In this document: positions 36,533 through 45,235 of the stretch, in pieces
How positions within the stretch are numbered: the first letter of the stretch is position 1
How the letters are laid out: each line of letters begins with the position of its first letter
Assembly: GCA_016928255.1 (NCBI GenBank)
Contig: JAFGLB010000037.1
Span: 1 to 46,974, forward strand
Reading direction: 5' to 3'
Source of the DNA: Bacteroidota bacterium
Lineage (GTDB): Bacteria > Bacteroidota > Ignavibacteria > UBA10030
DNA length: 46,974 bases
Position numbers and translations under genes: made by a program
Notes under the pieces: generated by a model
What the model saw: only the letters and a program-made list of their open reading frames with translations
Database searches by the model: none
What the model was told of the DNA's origin: nothing

Positions 36533-36859
36533 TTAGTGAAATTTTTCTTCTTTGTTGGGGGGCTGAAAACCAAACATCGATCCAGCTGAAACATCTCCGG
36601 CAATTTTAATTTCGCCGAATTTCTTTTCAAATTTATCGATATTGTCGCGAAGAGCATTCAGCAGCATTTTTGTATGCTGCGGAGTCATAACAATTCTGGC
36701 ATGAACTTTTGCCTTCGGCACTCCGGGAAGAACCCTGGTAAAATCAACTACAAACTCTGCCGGGGAATGAGTAATAATGGCAAGGTTCGAGTAGATGCCT
36801 TCCGATTCTTTTTCCCCAAGTTCAATATTTATTTGCTGCTGACCAGGTTGATCGCTCAT
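36533..36859 (-). CDS. DUF3467 family protein
   Basis: The 108-residue protein has the DUF3467 pattern: GIYSNLAIITHSPAEFVVDF, then RVLPGVPKAKVHARIVMTPQHTKMLLNAL, then DNIDKFEKKFGEI. The family is common in Bacteroidota and other phyla and has no established function; it is short, soluble and probably cytoplasmic. I chose ATG 36859 (MSDQPGQQ), where homologs usually begin; ATG 36871 would add four residues. It lies 32 nt after the TPR lipoprotein gene and is followed by a strong terminator, so the two form one unit. Confidence 0.9.
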   Translation of the reverse strand: MSDQPGQQQINIELGEKESEGIYSNLAIITHSPAEFVVDFTRVLPGVPKAKVHARIVMTPQHTKMLLNALRDNIDKFEKKFGEIKIAGDVSAGSMFGFQPPNKEEKFH

Positions 36860-36891
36860 TCGAATTTCCATTTCATAATAAAGTTAAATGA

Positions 36892-38334
36892 TTATCTTTT
36901 CATCACCTTGCGTATTTTATCGACTTCATCCAGGTATTTTGTAGCCTGGTCAGCCTTTCCAAGAAGCGCATAAATGGTTCCCATTGATTCCCATACTCTC
37001 GCGTCATCAGTTGTCAACTGAGCCCGCCAGTCGCCGCCTGTCTGTGCAACTGCTTCTTGTGCGATTTTTGTTTTTATTTCCACTACTTTCATCATCCAGG
37101 GCAGAGCAGCTTCAAACTTTTTCTTATAATTCTGACTGTCATCACCCTTCTCCAGCTCTTCCTTCTTCAGCTTTACTCCCCAATTATAATATGTTGCACC
37201 GATATCATAAAATGCATCGCTGAATTCGGGATCGATTTCAATAGATTTATTGAATTCATTAATCGCACCGTCATTGTTGCCGACCATTCTATAGAGAAGG
37301 CCGAGAATATAATGATTCATTTTATTTCCCGGATCATTATTGACCGCCAGTTCAAATGTCTTGGTCGCTTCCTGAATACGGTTCGCTTCGTAATATGCCT
37401 GCAGAAGCAAATTCAGGTTCTCGTTGTCCTTTGGATTTTCAGCTTTTATCTCTTCATGAATCGCAACTGCATTGTTAAAATATCCTTTTGCTTCGAAATA
37501 TTTTGTTGAATCAATTTTTAAATCGATTTTCTTTGTGATTTTCTTATCAACGACCCTGTCGTTTTCCAGGGTTAATGCCAAGCCGTATTTATTATACTTC
37601 CACACGGATTTCCTGCGTTTCCTCTTATCGACCGCCTTGCTGTCCGGCTCTCCCAGCTTTAATTTAACATCGCTCTCATAACTGCCCGTTTCGATATCTT
37701 TTATATTTTTCTGAATTCGCAGCGCATCAGCATTTGCAGATCTAAATTCTTCCTTGCTTTTTAAACCTTGGTTGATAAATAACCTTCCAGCCTGCTTATA
37801 GGCATCTGCATCGCGATCAAACTCCCATATTTTCTTATGAACTGCAATTGCCTTCGCAATATCTCCTTTGTTTTGATAAGCTGGGGCCAGAAAATAATAT
37901 GTTAGTGATGTATCCGGCCATGCTGCTGCCGATTTTTCATATTCTTCTATTGCTTTATCAAGAAGCATTGTAGAATCGCCGGTTGCTCTCTTGAATAAAT
38001 CAGCGCCGTTATTCAGGTGTTTTGCCCATATAGCAAATCTATAATTATAGATCTCAGTATTTTTATCAGCGGTGAGTTTTTCTACTTCACGAAACGCCTT
38101 GTTCATACCTTCATAGTCATTCAATTTTCCGCCTTTTACAGTACCCATGCGAAACCATGCTTCAGCATTTGAAGGATTCTTTTGAAGCTCTTTTTCATAG
38201 AATTCCACAGCACCTTTATAATCCCCGTTTTGTTCTCTTACTTTTCCGGATGTAAAATCTGTCGATCCGCACCCGTGTAAAATAAATCCTGCAATCAGCA
38301 GTACACAAATTAAACCAAAGTATCCTTTTCTCAT
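36892..38334 (-). CDS. TPR-repeat lipoprotein
   Basis: The 480-residue protein has a lipoprotein signal with lipobox FILHGC (Cys22). Tetratricopeptide repeats follow: GDYKGAVEFYEKELQKNPSNAEAWFRMG near 38-65, YYFLAPAYQNKGDIAKAIAVHKKIWEFD in the first half, and NLLLQAYYEANRIQEATKTFELAVNNDPGNKMNHYILGLLYRMVGNNDGAINEFNKSIEIDPEFSDAFYDIGATYYNWG in the second, quoted here as one landmark of successive repeats from about 305. Between the two blocks (about 222-265) a KLGEPD ... SVWKYNKYGLALTLENDRV stretch resembles BamE/OmlA-type folds (inference). TPR lipoproteins act as scaffolds in the periplasm or outer membrane. Promoter at 38383-38411. Confidence 0.88.
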   Translation of the reverse strand: MRKGYFGLICVLLIAGFILHGCGSTDFTSGKVREQNGDYKGAVEFYEKELQKNPSNAEAWFRMGTVKGGKLNDYEGMNKAFREVEKLTADKNTEIYNYRFAIWAKHLNNGADLFKRATGDSTMLLDKAIEEYEKSAAAWPDTSLTYYFLAPAYQNKGDIAKAIAVHKKIWEFDRDADAYKQAGRLFINQGLKSKEEFRSANADALRIQKNIKDIETGSYESDVKLKLGEPDSKAVDKRKRRKSVWKYNKYGLALTLENDRVVDKKITKKIDLKIDSTKYFEAKGYFNNAVAIHEEIKAENPKDNENLNLLLQAYYEANRIQEATKTFELAVNNDPGNKMNHYILGLLYRMVGNNDGAINEFNKSIEIDPEFSDAFYDIGATYYNWGVKLKKEELEKGDDSQNYKKKFEAALPWMMKVVEIKTKIAQEAVAQTGGDWRAQLTTDDARVWESMGTIYALLGKADQATKYLDEVDKIRKVMKR

Positions 38335-38382
38335 GGAAATTTTCCTTAAAAGTGGTAATTAATTTAATAAGTATGCGGAAAA

Positions 38383-38411
38383 AATATACCAAAAGGTGTC
38401 AGCAGAATCAA
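38383..38411 (-). promoter_or_regulatory. Sigma-70-type promoter of the TPR/DUF3467 unit
   Basis: TTGATT (38411-38406, minus strand), 17 bases, then TATATT (38388-38383), about 48 bases before the ATG. Confidence 0.62.
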
Positions 38412-38486
38412 GATGAAATTGAATTTTATCAATTTTATGTATAAAGCCGAAATTATCAGCCTGCCGTGCAAATATCATAAGAAAAT

Positions 38487-38510
38487 AAAAAACCCGGCAT
38501 ATAACCGGGT
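38487..38510 (-). terminator. Intrinsic terminator after the anti-sigma gene
   Basis: On the minus strand ACCCGG (38510-38505) pairs with CCGGGT (38497-38492) around a 7-base loop, followed by TTTTT (38491-38487). It lies about 36 bases past the anti-sigma stop. Confidence 0.8.
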
Positions 38511-38545
38511 AAAAACAAGGTTTTTTTTAAAATTAATTACCTCCG

Positions 38546-39832
38546 CTACCTCGAAATATTTTGCAATGCGGAGTCCTTGGAGTCGCGGATTTCAATAGCG
38601 CTGCCCGGTGATACAGTATGCATAATGCGTTTTCTAACCCTCGGCTGAACCATCAAATGCATCTGCTGCTGGTCAATTTCGTCGGCAGGTACAATAATCT
38701 CGACATTGAAGAATTCTTCGTGACCGAAAGCATTTCCATGCTGCGGGTAAGGAGAAGAATTTCGTAAGCGGTTAAAATCTTTCGACAAAATCCTTTTCAG
38801 CATCGCTTCACGACGCTGCTCTAATGCCCGGACATCTTCACTCATTTGTTTTCTCATACTGTCGAAATCAATTTGAATCTGTGAGTATATCATTGTATCA
38901 GGCGTAATAATAACAAAACGGTTGTCACGCGGCAGCTGAGGTATCCTCTGGAATACCCGGTTTTCAGCTTCAGTAGTGCCGTTTTTCACCGTTACTGTGT
39001 ACGGCGCATCGTTTGCTTCAAGTAAACGTTCAAACTGTACTCTTTGATATGGTTCCAGGCATGCAGCAATATTGGTTACCATCATCTTATTGATATTCGG
39101 CAGGTCGGGTGCTATTGCCATGACATTATTTTCACCGATCAGAACAGACGATTCAATACGTCTGCTGGTCAATTCCAGCAATGAATCAATCAGCCTTTTC
39201 TGTCTGCTTGAGGGTTTTACTTCCGCTATGAAGCGGTCAAATGTTATGGTATTTGCCTTGTTCTTAGAATCCTTAGCAACTTCTATACGATATCCTTTCT
39301 CCGATTGTTTATCCATGCGAAGTTCTGTCTTTGATTTTTCGTCAATAGGAAGAGTGCCTAAAAGCGAAAATTGCAAAGCCCTGTCTTTGTCGATTTTTGA
39401 AAAGAACGGCATTAACTGTCCCTGCATCCTGCCTGAATTCGGTACATCTTCCGAAACCTGAATACCGCCGGTCGACTGATCCGTTTGTTTTATCATATTC
39501 TGATATACGATTGACCCTGCAACTATAAAAACGACCGCAGCGGCAGCAGATAAGGCAGGCATAAATTTCCGTGTAAAAGACGGGGCATTCTGTTTAATCT
39601 GGTTTTGTCTTTCTAATTCAGCCGAGAAACGAGTCCAGAATCCGATGTCCTGAGTTAATTTCTGCTTTGAAGCAAGCAAGTCCTTTAATACCAGCAGATC
39701 CTTCAACCGCTTTCTCGCCGATGCATTTTCTGACAGCATGGCCTCAACTTCTTTTAATTCGTTTTCCGAAAGCCTGCCGTCAACATATTGCGAAAGCAAC
39801 TCATCCATTCGTTGTTCGTTCATTTTTTTCAT
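38546..39832 (-). CDS. Putative membrane anti-sigma factor
   Basis: The 428-residue protein begins 2 nt after the ECF sigma gene. Residues 1-70 are helical and charged (MDELLSQYVDGRLSENELKEVEAML), like the cytoplasmic anti-sigma domain, but the zinc motif HxxxCxxC of ZAS domains is absent. One membrane segment lies at about 91-110 (MPALSAAAAVVFIVAGSIVY). The rest would be periplasmic, with helices and a glutamine/methionine-rich C-terminus (RKQMSEDVRALEQRREAMLKRIL). Such proteins hold the sigma factor at the membrane until an envelope signal releases it. The role is inferred from position and topology. An alternative start is the ATG three codons in. Confidence 0.75.
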   Translation of the reverse strand: MKKMNEQRMDELLSQYVDGRLSENELKEVEAMLSENASARKRLKDLLVLKDLLASKQKLTQDIGFWTRFSAELERQNQIKQNAPSFTRKFMPALSAAAAVVFIVAGSIVYQNMIKQTDQSTGGIQVSEDVPNSGRMQGQLMPFFSKIDKDRALQFSLLGTLPIDEKSKTELRMDKQSEKGYRIEVAKDSKNKANTITFDRFIAEVKPSSRQKRLIDSLLELTSRRIESSVLIGENNVMAIAPDLPNINKMMVTNIAACLEPYQRVQFERLLEANDAPYTVTVKNGTTEAENRVFQRIPQLPRDNRFVIITPDTMIYSQIQIDFDSMRKQMSEDVRALEQRREAMLKRILSKDFNRLRNSSPYPQHGNAFGHEEFFNVEIIVPADEIDQQQMHLMVQPRVRKRIMHTVSPGSAIEIRDSKDSALQNISR

Positions 39833-39834
39833 AT

Positions 39835-40437
39835 TTACACTTCCTCCAATAACGGCTTTAAAGCTTTTCTCAGCATAGAGCGTGCTCTGGAGATTCTTGA
39901 TTTTACTGTACCAAGTTCACAATCCATAACTTTGGCTATTTCTTCGTATGTAAGTCCGTCTATATCCTTTAACACTACGGCGATTCTGAACTTTTCCGGC
40001 AGCGCCTTTAATCCCAGCGATACTAGTTCCTGCGTATCCCTGTCTTCCGGAGGCACAGATATGCGCTTATTAAGTTCATTCTCAATACCTTCATCAAGCG
40101 TTTGAAAAGAAAAAAATCTTCGTATTTTCTTCTTCCGCAGCTCGTCGCGGCTCTTATTTACAGCTATTCTGTAAAGCCAGGTATAAAACGATGCCTCGAA
40201 CCTGAAATGAGGCAATGCCTGATAGGCCTTTATAAAAACTTCCTGGGCGAGATCCTCTATGTAATCACTGTCATGGAAAATGGAAAACAATAAATTCCGG
40301 ATTCTTTCCTGGTGACGTTCGACGAGGAAGCGGTATACTTCTCTATTCCCGTTCTGGAATTGTTTTATCAGTGCTTCGTCATCCATTTCTTTAAGGACTT
40401 CAGCACTTGGTCTGTGTTGAATTTTATCGCTCGTCAT
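39835..40437 (-). CDS. ECF (RpoE-like) sigma factor
   Basis: Sigma region 2 (YRFLVERHQERIRNLLFSIFHDSDYIEDLAQEVFIKAYQALPHF, a landmark given in pieces: DYIEDLAQEVFIKAYQ and FYTWLYRIAVNKSRDELRKK) and region 4 (LPEKFRIAVVLKDIDGLTYEEIAK, GTVKSRISRARSMLRKAL) are complete. There is no region 3, as expected for ECF factors. I place the start at ATG 40437 (200 residues). The frame extends to ATG 40578, but the extra 47 residues are Gly/Pro-rich and match no sigma domain; because the promoter at 40641-40670 would transcribe both, the longer form is not excluded. The partner anti-sigma gene follows after 2 nt. Envelope stress is the likely signal (inference). Confidence 0.92.
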   Translation of the reverse strand: MTSDKIQHRPSAEVLKEMDDEALIKQFQNGNREVYRFLVERHQERIRNLLFSIFHDSDYIEDLAQEVFIKAYQALPHFRFEASFYTWLYRIAVNKSRDELRKKKIRRFFSFQTLDEGIENELNKRISVPPEDRDTQELVSLGLKALPEKFRIAVVLKDIDGLTYEEIAKVMDCELGTVKSRISRARSMLRKALKPLLEEV

Positions 40438-40640
40438 TGAACCCGATTCGCCGGTTTTTGTGAATGAAGGTACAAAACTTCTTCCACGAACTCCAATTTC
40501 ATAAGGCTTATTCTTTGACGGCCATCCTGCACCCGGCAGAGGTAGCGCCATGCCTGCTCCTGTCGTTTGTGATTTCATATTGCCAATTCTTAAATGCTAT
40601 TAACAAATTCTCAAAATAAACGTCCCTGTAAATTCGTTTA

Positions 40641-40670
40641 TTTAGACGGGGAACAGGCGGATTATGTTCC
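40641..40670 (-). promoter_or_regulatory. RpoE-type (ECF) promoter of the sigma/anti-sigma operon
   Basis: On the minus strand GGAACAT (40670-40664), exactly 16 bases, then GTCTAAA (40647-40641). This fits the ECF/RpoE consensus GGAACTT-N16-GTCTAA at all but one position, directly upstream of the ECF gene, which points to autoregulation. Confidence 0.7.
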
Positions 40671-40723
40671 TTTAATAAGCAGGATTGCCTTAGATATGCC
40701 GTACCAGGAAGGATAGAAATAAA

Positions 40724-42025
40724 TCAGTTGCCGGCTTCTTTTAATTCTGAAGCCTTTGTGCGTTTTTCAAATTCATCCCTGAAATTGCGGATTATTGATT
40801 GAACCGGCCAGGCAGCTGCATCGCCCAGCGCACATACAGTATTGCCTTCGATATTATTTGCAATATCCAGCAATAAGTCGATATCTTCACTGCATGCTTC
40901 ATAATTCTGAAAGCGCTTTAAAATTCTGAACATCCAGTTGGTGCCTTCGCGGCATGGCGTGCACTGGCCGCAAGATTCATGATAATAAAATTTTGTAATC
41001 CTTGTGATAACGTCGATCAGATCCGTATCCTCGTCCATAACAATGATGCCTGCTGTTCCGACAGAAGAACCTGCCGACTTCAGGGATTCGGAATCCATAC
41101 AGACGCCTTCAAGCTGATCGCCGCGTAATATCATAGTTGACGAGCCGCCGGGAATGACCGCTTTTATTTTCTTATTTGCAGTCGCGCCTCCTGCCCATTC
41201 GTTAATAATTTCGAGAAGCGGCCTGCCCGTTGGCATTTCAAACACACCGGGATTATTTATATTCCCGCTTACACCGATTAAAATCGGACCCGGATGCCTG
41301 GATGCGCCGATCTTCGAATACCATTCCCATCCATTGTTTATTATCAGCGGGACATTTGAAATTGTTTCTGCGTTGTTTATTGTCGTCGGGCATCCCCACA
41401 GGCCTGATTGCGCCGGAAACGGCGGCTTAACTCTTGGGTACCCGCGTTTTCCTTCGATTGAATTCATCAAAGACGATTCTTCACCGCATATGTAAGCACC
41501 TGCTCCGCGGTGAATTGTTATCTGAGTGGAAAAATCCTTGCCGAGTATATTTTCACCGATAAATCCCTTGGTATATGCATCATCAATTGCTTTCTGCAGC
41601 ATCATAATCCATTTGTTATATTCTCCACGGATATATATATATGCCGATGTTACACCCATCGCGTAGCATGCTATTATTGTTCCTTCTATAAGCAAGTGCG
41701 GATTGTGTTCAAAAATCTGGCGGTCTTTAAACGTTCCCGGTTCAGATTCATCCCCGTTGACGCACAGATATTTCGGCTTATCGGAATTCTTCGGCATAAA
41801 CGACCATTTGAGTCCTGTCGGAAAACATGCACCGCCCCTGCCCCGAAGATTTGATTTCTTCACTTCTTCTATTATCTCTTCCGGCTTCATCTCCAGTGCT
41901 TTTTCCAATGCCCTGTAGCCTCCGCACGAGATGTAATGATCTATCTTATGGAGCTCATTATCGTCCGGAATAATGATCCGTTTCCAGTCATTCAGATGCT
42001 TTTTGTCGGATGGAATAAAATTCAT
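40724..42025 (-). CDS. nuoF: NADH-quinone oxidoreductase subunit F
   Basis: NuoF holds the NADH site, FMN and Fe-S cluster N3 of complex I. The 433-residue protein has the FMN/NADH glycine-rich stretch LRGRGGACFPTGLKW (60-74), CGEESSLMNSIEGKRGYPRVKPP (180-202) and the N3 ligands Cys352, Cys355, Cys358 (SCGQCTPCREG) and Cys398 (NTVCALGDAAAWP). It starts 4 nt inside nuoE (ATGA overlap). nuoG, which normally follows, is absent; the next gene is the ECF sigma factor. Confidence 0.97.
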   Translation of the reverse strand: MNFIPSDKKHLNDWKRIIIPDDNELHKIDHYISCGGYRALEKALEMKPEEIIEEVKKSNLRGRGGACFPTGLKWSFMPKNSDKPKYLCVNGDESEPGTFKDRQIFEHNPHLLIEGTIIACYAMGVTSAYIYIRGEYNKWIMMLQKAIDDAYTKGFIGENILGKDFSTQITIHRGAGAYICGEESSLMNSIEGKRGYPRVKPPFPAQSGLWGCPTTINNAETISNVPLIINNGWEWYSKIGASRHPGPILIGVSGNINNPGVFEMPTGRPLLEIINEWAGGATANKKIKAVIPGGSSTMILRGDQLEGVCMDSESLKSAGSSVGTAGIIVMDEDTDLIDVITRITKFYYHESCGQCTPCREGTNWMFRILKRFQNYEACSEDIDLLLDIANNIEGNTVCALGDAAAWPVQSIIRNFRDEFEKRTKASELKEAGN

Positions 42026-42486
42026 TTTAATTTTTCAATAAGTTGGTCAACTTTTTCAATAGTAAGGTTTTCATAATACTCATCGCCGACGGCCAGCATC
42101 GGTGCAGTCCCGCAGGAGCCCATGCATTCAGCTTCCGAAAGAGTCCATTTCTGATCCGGTGACGTTTCGCCTGCTTTAATACCGAGGCGCTTTTCTAGGT
42201 GTTCCATAATTTTTGCGGAACCGCGCAGCATACAGGAGACATTCGTGCAAACCTCAATATGATTTTTTCCGGTCTTTTTCCTTTTCAGCATTGTATAGAA
42301 CGTAACAACGCCGAGAATCTGACCAACAGGAATATTCAGCAAAGAAGCCACATACTTCATTGATTCTTCTGAGATATATCCCTCCTGCTTTTGTATCATC
42401 CAGAGTACCGGCAGTATCAAAGCTTCCTTTGTGGGATAGCGCTTCTTTAATTCCTCGACTTTTTTTATGTTTTCTTCTGTCAGCAT
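42022..42486 (-). CDS. nuoE: NADH-quinone oxidoreductase subunit E
   Basis: This 154-residue thioredoxin-like subunit carries the 2Fe-2S cluster N1a. Ligands are Cys80 and Cys85 (CTNVSC) and Cys121 and Cys125 (ECMGSC), the CX4C...CX3C pattern of the family. GVVTFYTM is also typical. With NuoF it forms the NADH-dehydrogenase tip of complex I. It overlaps nuoF by 4 nt and lies 59 nt after nuoD. Confidence 0.97.
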   Translation of the reverse strand: MLTEENIKKVEELKKRYPTKEALILPVLWMIQKQEGYISEESMKYVASLLNIPVGQILGVVTFYTMLKRKKTGKNHIEVCTNVSCMLRGSAKIMEHLEKRLGIKAGETSPDQKWTLSEAECMGSCGTAPMLAVGDEYYENLTIEKVDQLIEKLK

Positions 42487-42545
42487 ATCGAATTATTCCA
42501 AATTCTCCAGCATCAACTTATCAGCCATATAGTGAAAATCTTATT

Positions 42546-43802
42546 CTATTTATCTGCTTCTCCCATCACCGGATCAATACTGCCGATTATGACAACAACA
42601 TCAGAAATCATTGAACCTTTCATTAATAAAGGAAGAGACTGCAGATTAACAAATGACGGCGAGCGAATTTTCATACGCCATGGCTGGCCGTCGCCTTTAC
42701 TGTAAATATAGAACCCTAATTCCCCTTTTGACGACTCTACCGCTTGATAAATTTCGCCGGCTGGAGGATTAATTCCAAAGTTCACAAGCATAAAATCATG
42801 GATTAATTCCTCCATTTTTGTATATATACGCTGTTTCTGCGGCAGGACTTTCTTCGGACTTGGCGAATGTACTTCCCCTGCAGGCATTTTGTCCAGCACT
42901 TGGAGGACGATCTTTCTGCTTTCGCGCATCTCATTCATTCTCACATAATATCGAGCCAGAGCGTCCCCGTCGTTATAAACCGGTATATTAAAATCCAATT
43001 CATTATAAACAAGATATGGATTGTCCCTGCGCAAATCATGCTCGACACCGCAAGCCCGGAGTGAAGGGCCTGTCAGGCCGAGGTCAATTGCCTGCTCGCG
43101 CTTAATATAACCGACACCGTCGAGACGGCCGATAAAAATCGGATTTGTATTGAATAATTTTTCACACTCGTGCAGTTTTTCCGGAAACTCATTAATAAAA
43201 GTCTTGATCAATGCGATCGTTTTGCCGGTGATATCCTGAGCTACTCCGCCTACGCGTGTATAGCTGGTGGTAAAACGTGCGCCCGCTATACGTTCGAAGA
43301 TATCATATAATTTTTCACGCTCCCTGAATGACCACATCCACACTGTCAATGCACCGATTTCGATAGCAACCGAACCAAGAAACACAAGATGCGACGATAT
43401 GCGTGCCAGTTCAGATATCAAAACACGGATATACTGGGCACGGGGTGGACATTCAATGCCTGCAAGCTTCTCAACCGCCAGAACATACGCAGTATTATTC
43501 GATAACGGGCAAAGATAATCCAGCCTGTCCGTATGAGGTATGAATTCATGATATGTGCAATTTTCAGCCAGCTTTTCGTAACCGCGATGCAGATAACCAA
43601 GCTCCGGAACGGTGGCAAGCACAGTTTCACCATCCAGCTTTATGAGCAATCTCAGCACACCATGTGTGGCAGGATGCTGAGGACCCATATTCAGGACCAT
43701 TTCACTCTCGAGCGGATCATTAAATGAAACACTTGTATGTATGTTTTCCAGCGCTTCGAGAATCTTAGTTTTTCGTACAGCGGTTTCTGTTTTCTGATCC
43801 AT
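42546..43802 (-). CDS. nuoD: NADH-quinone oxidoreductase subunit D
   Basis: NuoD is the 49-kDa-type subunit near the quinone site. The 418-residue protein contains NMGPQHPATHGVLRLLIKLDGE (about 38-59), PELGYLHRGYEKLAE, the RLDYLCPLSNNTAYVLAVEKL region, TGPSLRACGVEHDLRRDNPYL-type segments and GDGQPWRMKIRSPSF near the end. It is a stand-alone D subunit, not the NuoCD fusion of enterobacteria. The ATG is 1 nt after the nuoC stop. Confidence 0.97.
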   Translation of the reverse strand: MDQKTETAVRKTKILEALENIHTSVSFNDPLESEMVLNMGPQHPATHGVLRLLIKLDGETVLATVPELGYLHRGYEKLAENCTYHEFIPHTDRLDYLCPLSNNTAYVLAVEKLAGIECPPRAQYIRVLISELARISSHLVFLGSVAIEIGALTVWMWSFREREKLYDIFERIAGARFTTSYTRVGGVAQDITGKTIALIKTFINEFPEKLHECEKLFNTNPIFIGRLDGVGYIKREQAIDLGLTGPSLRACGVEHDLRRDNPYLVYNELDFNIPVYNDGDALARYYVRMNEMRESRKIVLQVLDKMPAGEVHSPSPKKVLPQKQRIYTKMEELIHDFMLVNFGINPPAGEIYQAVESSKGELGFYIYSKGDGQPWRMKIRSPSFVNLQSLPLLMKGSMISDVVVIIGSIDPVMGEADK

Positions 43803-43803
43803 T

Positions 43804-44295
43804 TTATTTTTTCGGTAAATTTAATGATCCCGGAATTCCCATCAGCGGGAATTCTTTTCGCAGCGGATGATACTCAAACTCCTCCGGCATATACATTCTG
43901 CGGAGATCAGGGTGCCCCTCAAAAATTATTCCAAACATATCATAAGTCTCGCGCTCGTGCCAGTTGGCGGTTGACCAGACACCTGTAACTGTAGGAACTT
44001 TCGGCTGTTCTTCCTGCGTATATGTCTTCAACCGAATTCTATGCTTATTCTTTAAAGAGTAAAGATTATAAATAACTCCAAATCTGTTTTCCGATGTATT
44101 CATATCAATACCGCAAAGATCGGCAAGAAGATCGAACGCCAGTTCGCCGTCCTCTTTTACAAATCGGCACACTTCGACTATCCGCTCTTTCGGGACTGTA
44201 ACAGTCAACTCTCCCCTGAACTCATTAGCATCTAAAATTACATCAGGGTGACTCGCTTTAAGCTTATTAATAACTTTTTCGTTTTTTTCTTCCAT
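43804..44295 (-). CDS. nuoC: NADH-quinone oxidoreductase subunit C
   Basis: This 163-residue 30-kDa-type subunit has the family signature ANWHERETYDMFGIIFEGHP, then DLRRMYMPEEFEYHPLRKEFPL. It forms part of the peripheral arm of complex I with NuoB and NuoD. The residues before about position 60 are variable, as usual. It lies 38 nt after nuoB on the same strand. Confidence 0.96.
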   Translation of the reverse strand: MEEKNEKVINKLKASHPDVILDANEFRGELTVTVPKERIVEVCRFVKEDGELAFDLLADLCGIDMNTSENRFGVIYNLYSLKNKHRIRLKTYTQEEQPKVPTVTGVWSTANWHERETYDMFGIIFEGHPDLRRMYMPEEFEYHPLRKEFPLMGIPGSLNLPKK

Positions 44296-44333
44296 TGTAA
44301 TACTATGATTTTACTTTGTCTAAAGATCTGTCA

Positions 44334-44864
44334 TCAATCTGCGGTTTTCGGCTGGACATTTCTTTTAAAATCACCGACAAATGCAGGGGCCATTCCTTTG
44401 CTTTCACCTCGCTGCACTTTTTTCTGAAGCAGCATAAGTCCATTTAACAAATTATCCGGCCTTGGAGGGCAGCCGGCCACGTACACATCCACAGGAAGAA
44501 ACAGGTCAATTCCCTGAACTACCGAGTAAGTTCTGTACATACCGCCCGAAGACGTGCAAGCGCCCATCGCGATCACCCATTTGGGTTCAGGCATCTGGTC
44601 ATAAATTCTGCGCACTACTTTAGCCATTTTAAATGTTGTTGTCCCTGCAACAATCATTACATCGCACTGGCGGGGAGTGAACCGCATTACTTCAGATCCG
44701 AATCGTGCAATATCAAACCTCGGCCCTGCGGCGGCCATCATTTCAATCGCACAGCAAGAAATTCCCATAGGCATGGGATAAAGAGAATTCTTTCTAAACC
44801 AGTTTAAAGCATCTTCAATTTTTGTAGCGATATATCCGCCGCCCATACTGCTCTCTAATCCCAT
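44334..44864 (-). CDS. nuoB: NADH-quinone oxidoreductase subunit B
   Basis: NuoB carries Fe-S cluster N2, the electron donor to quinone. Ligands are the tandem Cys37-Cys38 ([10 protein letters not shown]), Cys103 ([10 protein letters not shown]) and Cys132 ([11 protein letters not shown]). I place the start at ATG 44864 (176 residues), where [20 protein letters not shown] begins the family match; this overlaps the end of nuoA by 10 nt. A longer frame to 44975 lies inside nuoA in another frame and has no family similarity. Confidence 0.97.
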   Translation of the reverse strand: MGLESSMGGGYIATKIEDALNWFRKNSLYPMPMGISCCAIEMMAAAGPRFDIARFGSEVMRFTPRQCDVMIVAGTTTFKMAKVVRRIYDQMPEPKWVIAMGACTSSGGMYRTYSVVQGIDLFLPVDVYVAGCPPRPDNLLNGLMLLQKKVQRGESKGMAPAFVGDFKRNVQPKTAD

Positions 44865-45211
44865 TCCAGAGCTCCTTTTCTCCAAACGTAGTAAAAACCC
44901 ACAAGGAGTATAAACACAAAAACAAACATCACGATGAATCCCTGCAGTCCGAGTTCCCTGAACGTAACCGCCCATGGATACATAAAAACGATTTCTATGT
45001 CGAAAATAATGAAGAGGACTGCGACCAAATAATATTTAACAGAAAACCGTTCACGCGCTGTTCTAATAGGATCCATCCCGCTTTCATATGTAGTAAACTT
45101 GTCATCAACATGCCTCTTTGGACCTAATAATTCATTCACTTTTCCCATAAAAAGTCCGAATGCGGCGGCACAGGCAGCCATTAGAAAAATAGGTATATAG
45201 TTTTCTATCAT
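44855..45211 (-). CDS. nuoA: NADH-quinone oxidoreductase subunit A
   Basis: NuoA is a small membrane subunit at the joint of the two arms of complex I. The 118-residue protein has three membrane segments (about 5-25, 63-82, 90-110), the conserved loop [11 protein letters not shown] and the [21 protein letters not shown] segment with its acidic residues. It is the first gene of the nuoABCDEF run, with its own promoter at 45236-45264. Confidence 0.97.
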   Translation of the reverse strand: MIENYIPIFLMAACAAAFGLFMGKVNELLGPKRHVDDKFTTYESGMDPIRTARERFSVKYYLVAVLFIIFDIEIVFMYPWAVTFRELGLQGFIVMFVFVFILLVGFYYVWRKGALEWD

Positions 45212-45235
45212 TTTGAATTTTCTAATTGTTTTAAA

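Noticed and set aside
40438-40578. 47-residue N-terminal extension of the ECF sigma factor
   Set aside because: Gly/Pro-rich with no sigma similarity. Not fully excluded, because the promoter lies upstream of both ATGs.
44865-44975. Longer N-terminus for NuoB
   Set aside because: The extension is an out-of-frame reading of nuoA; family similarity begins at the ATG at 44864.
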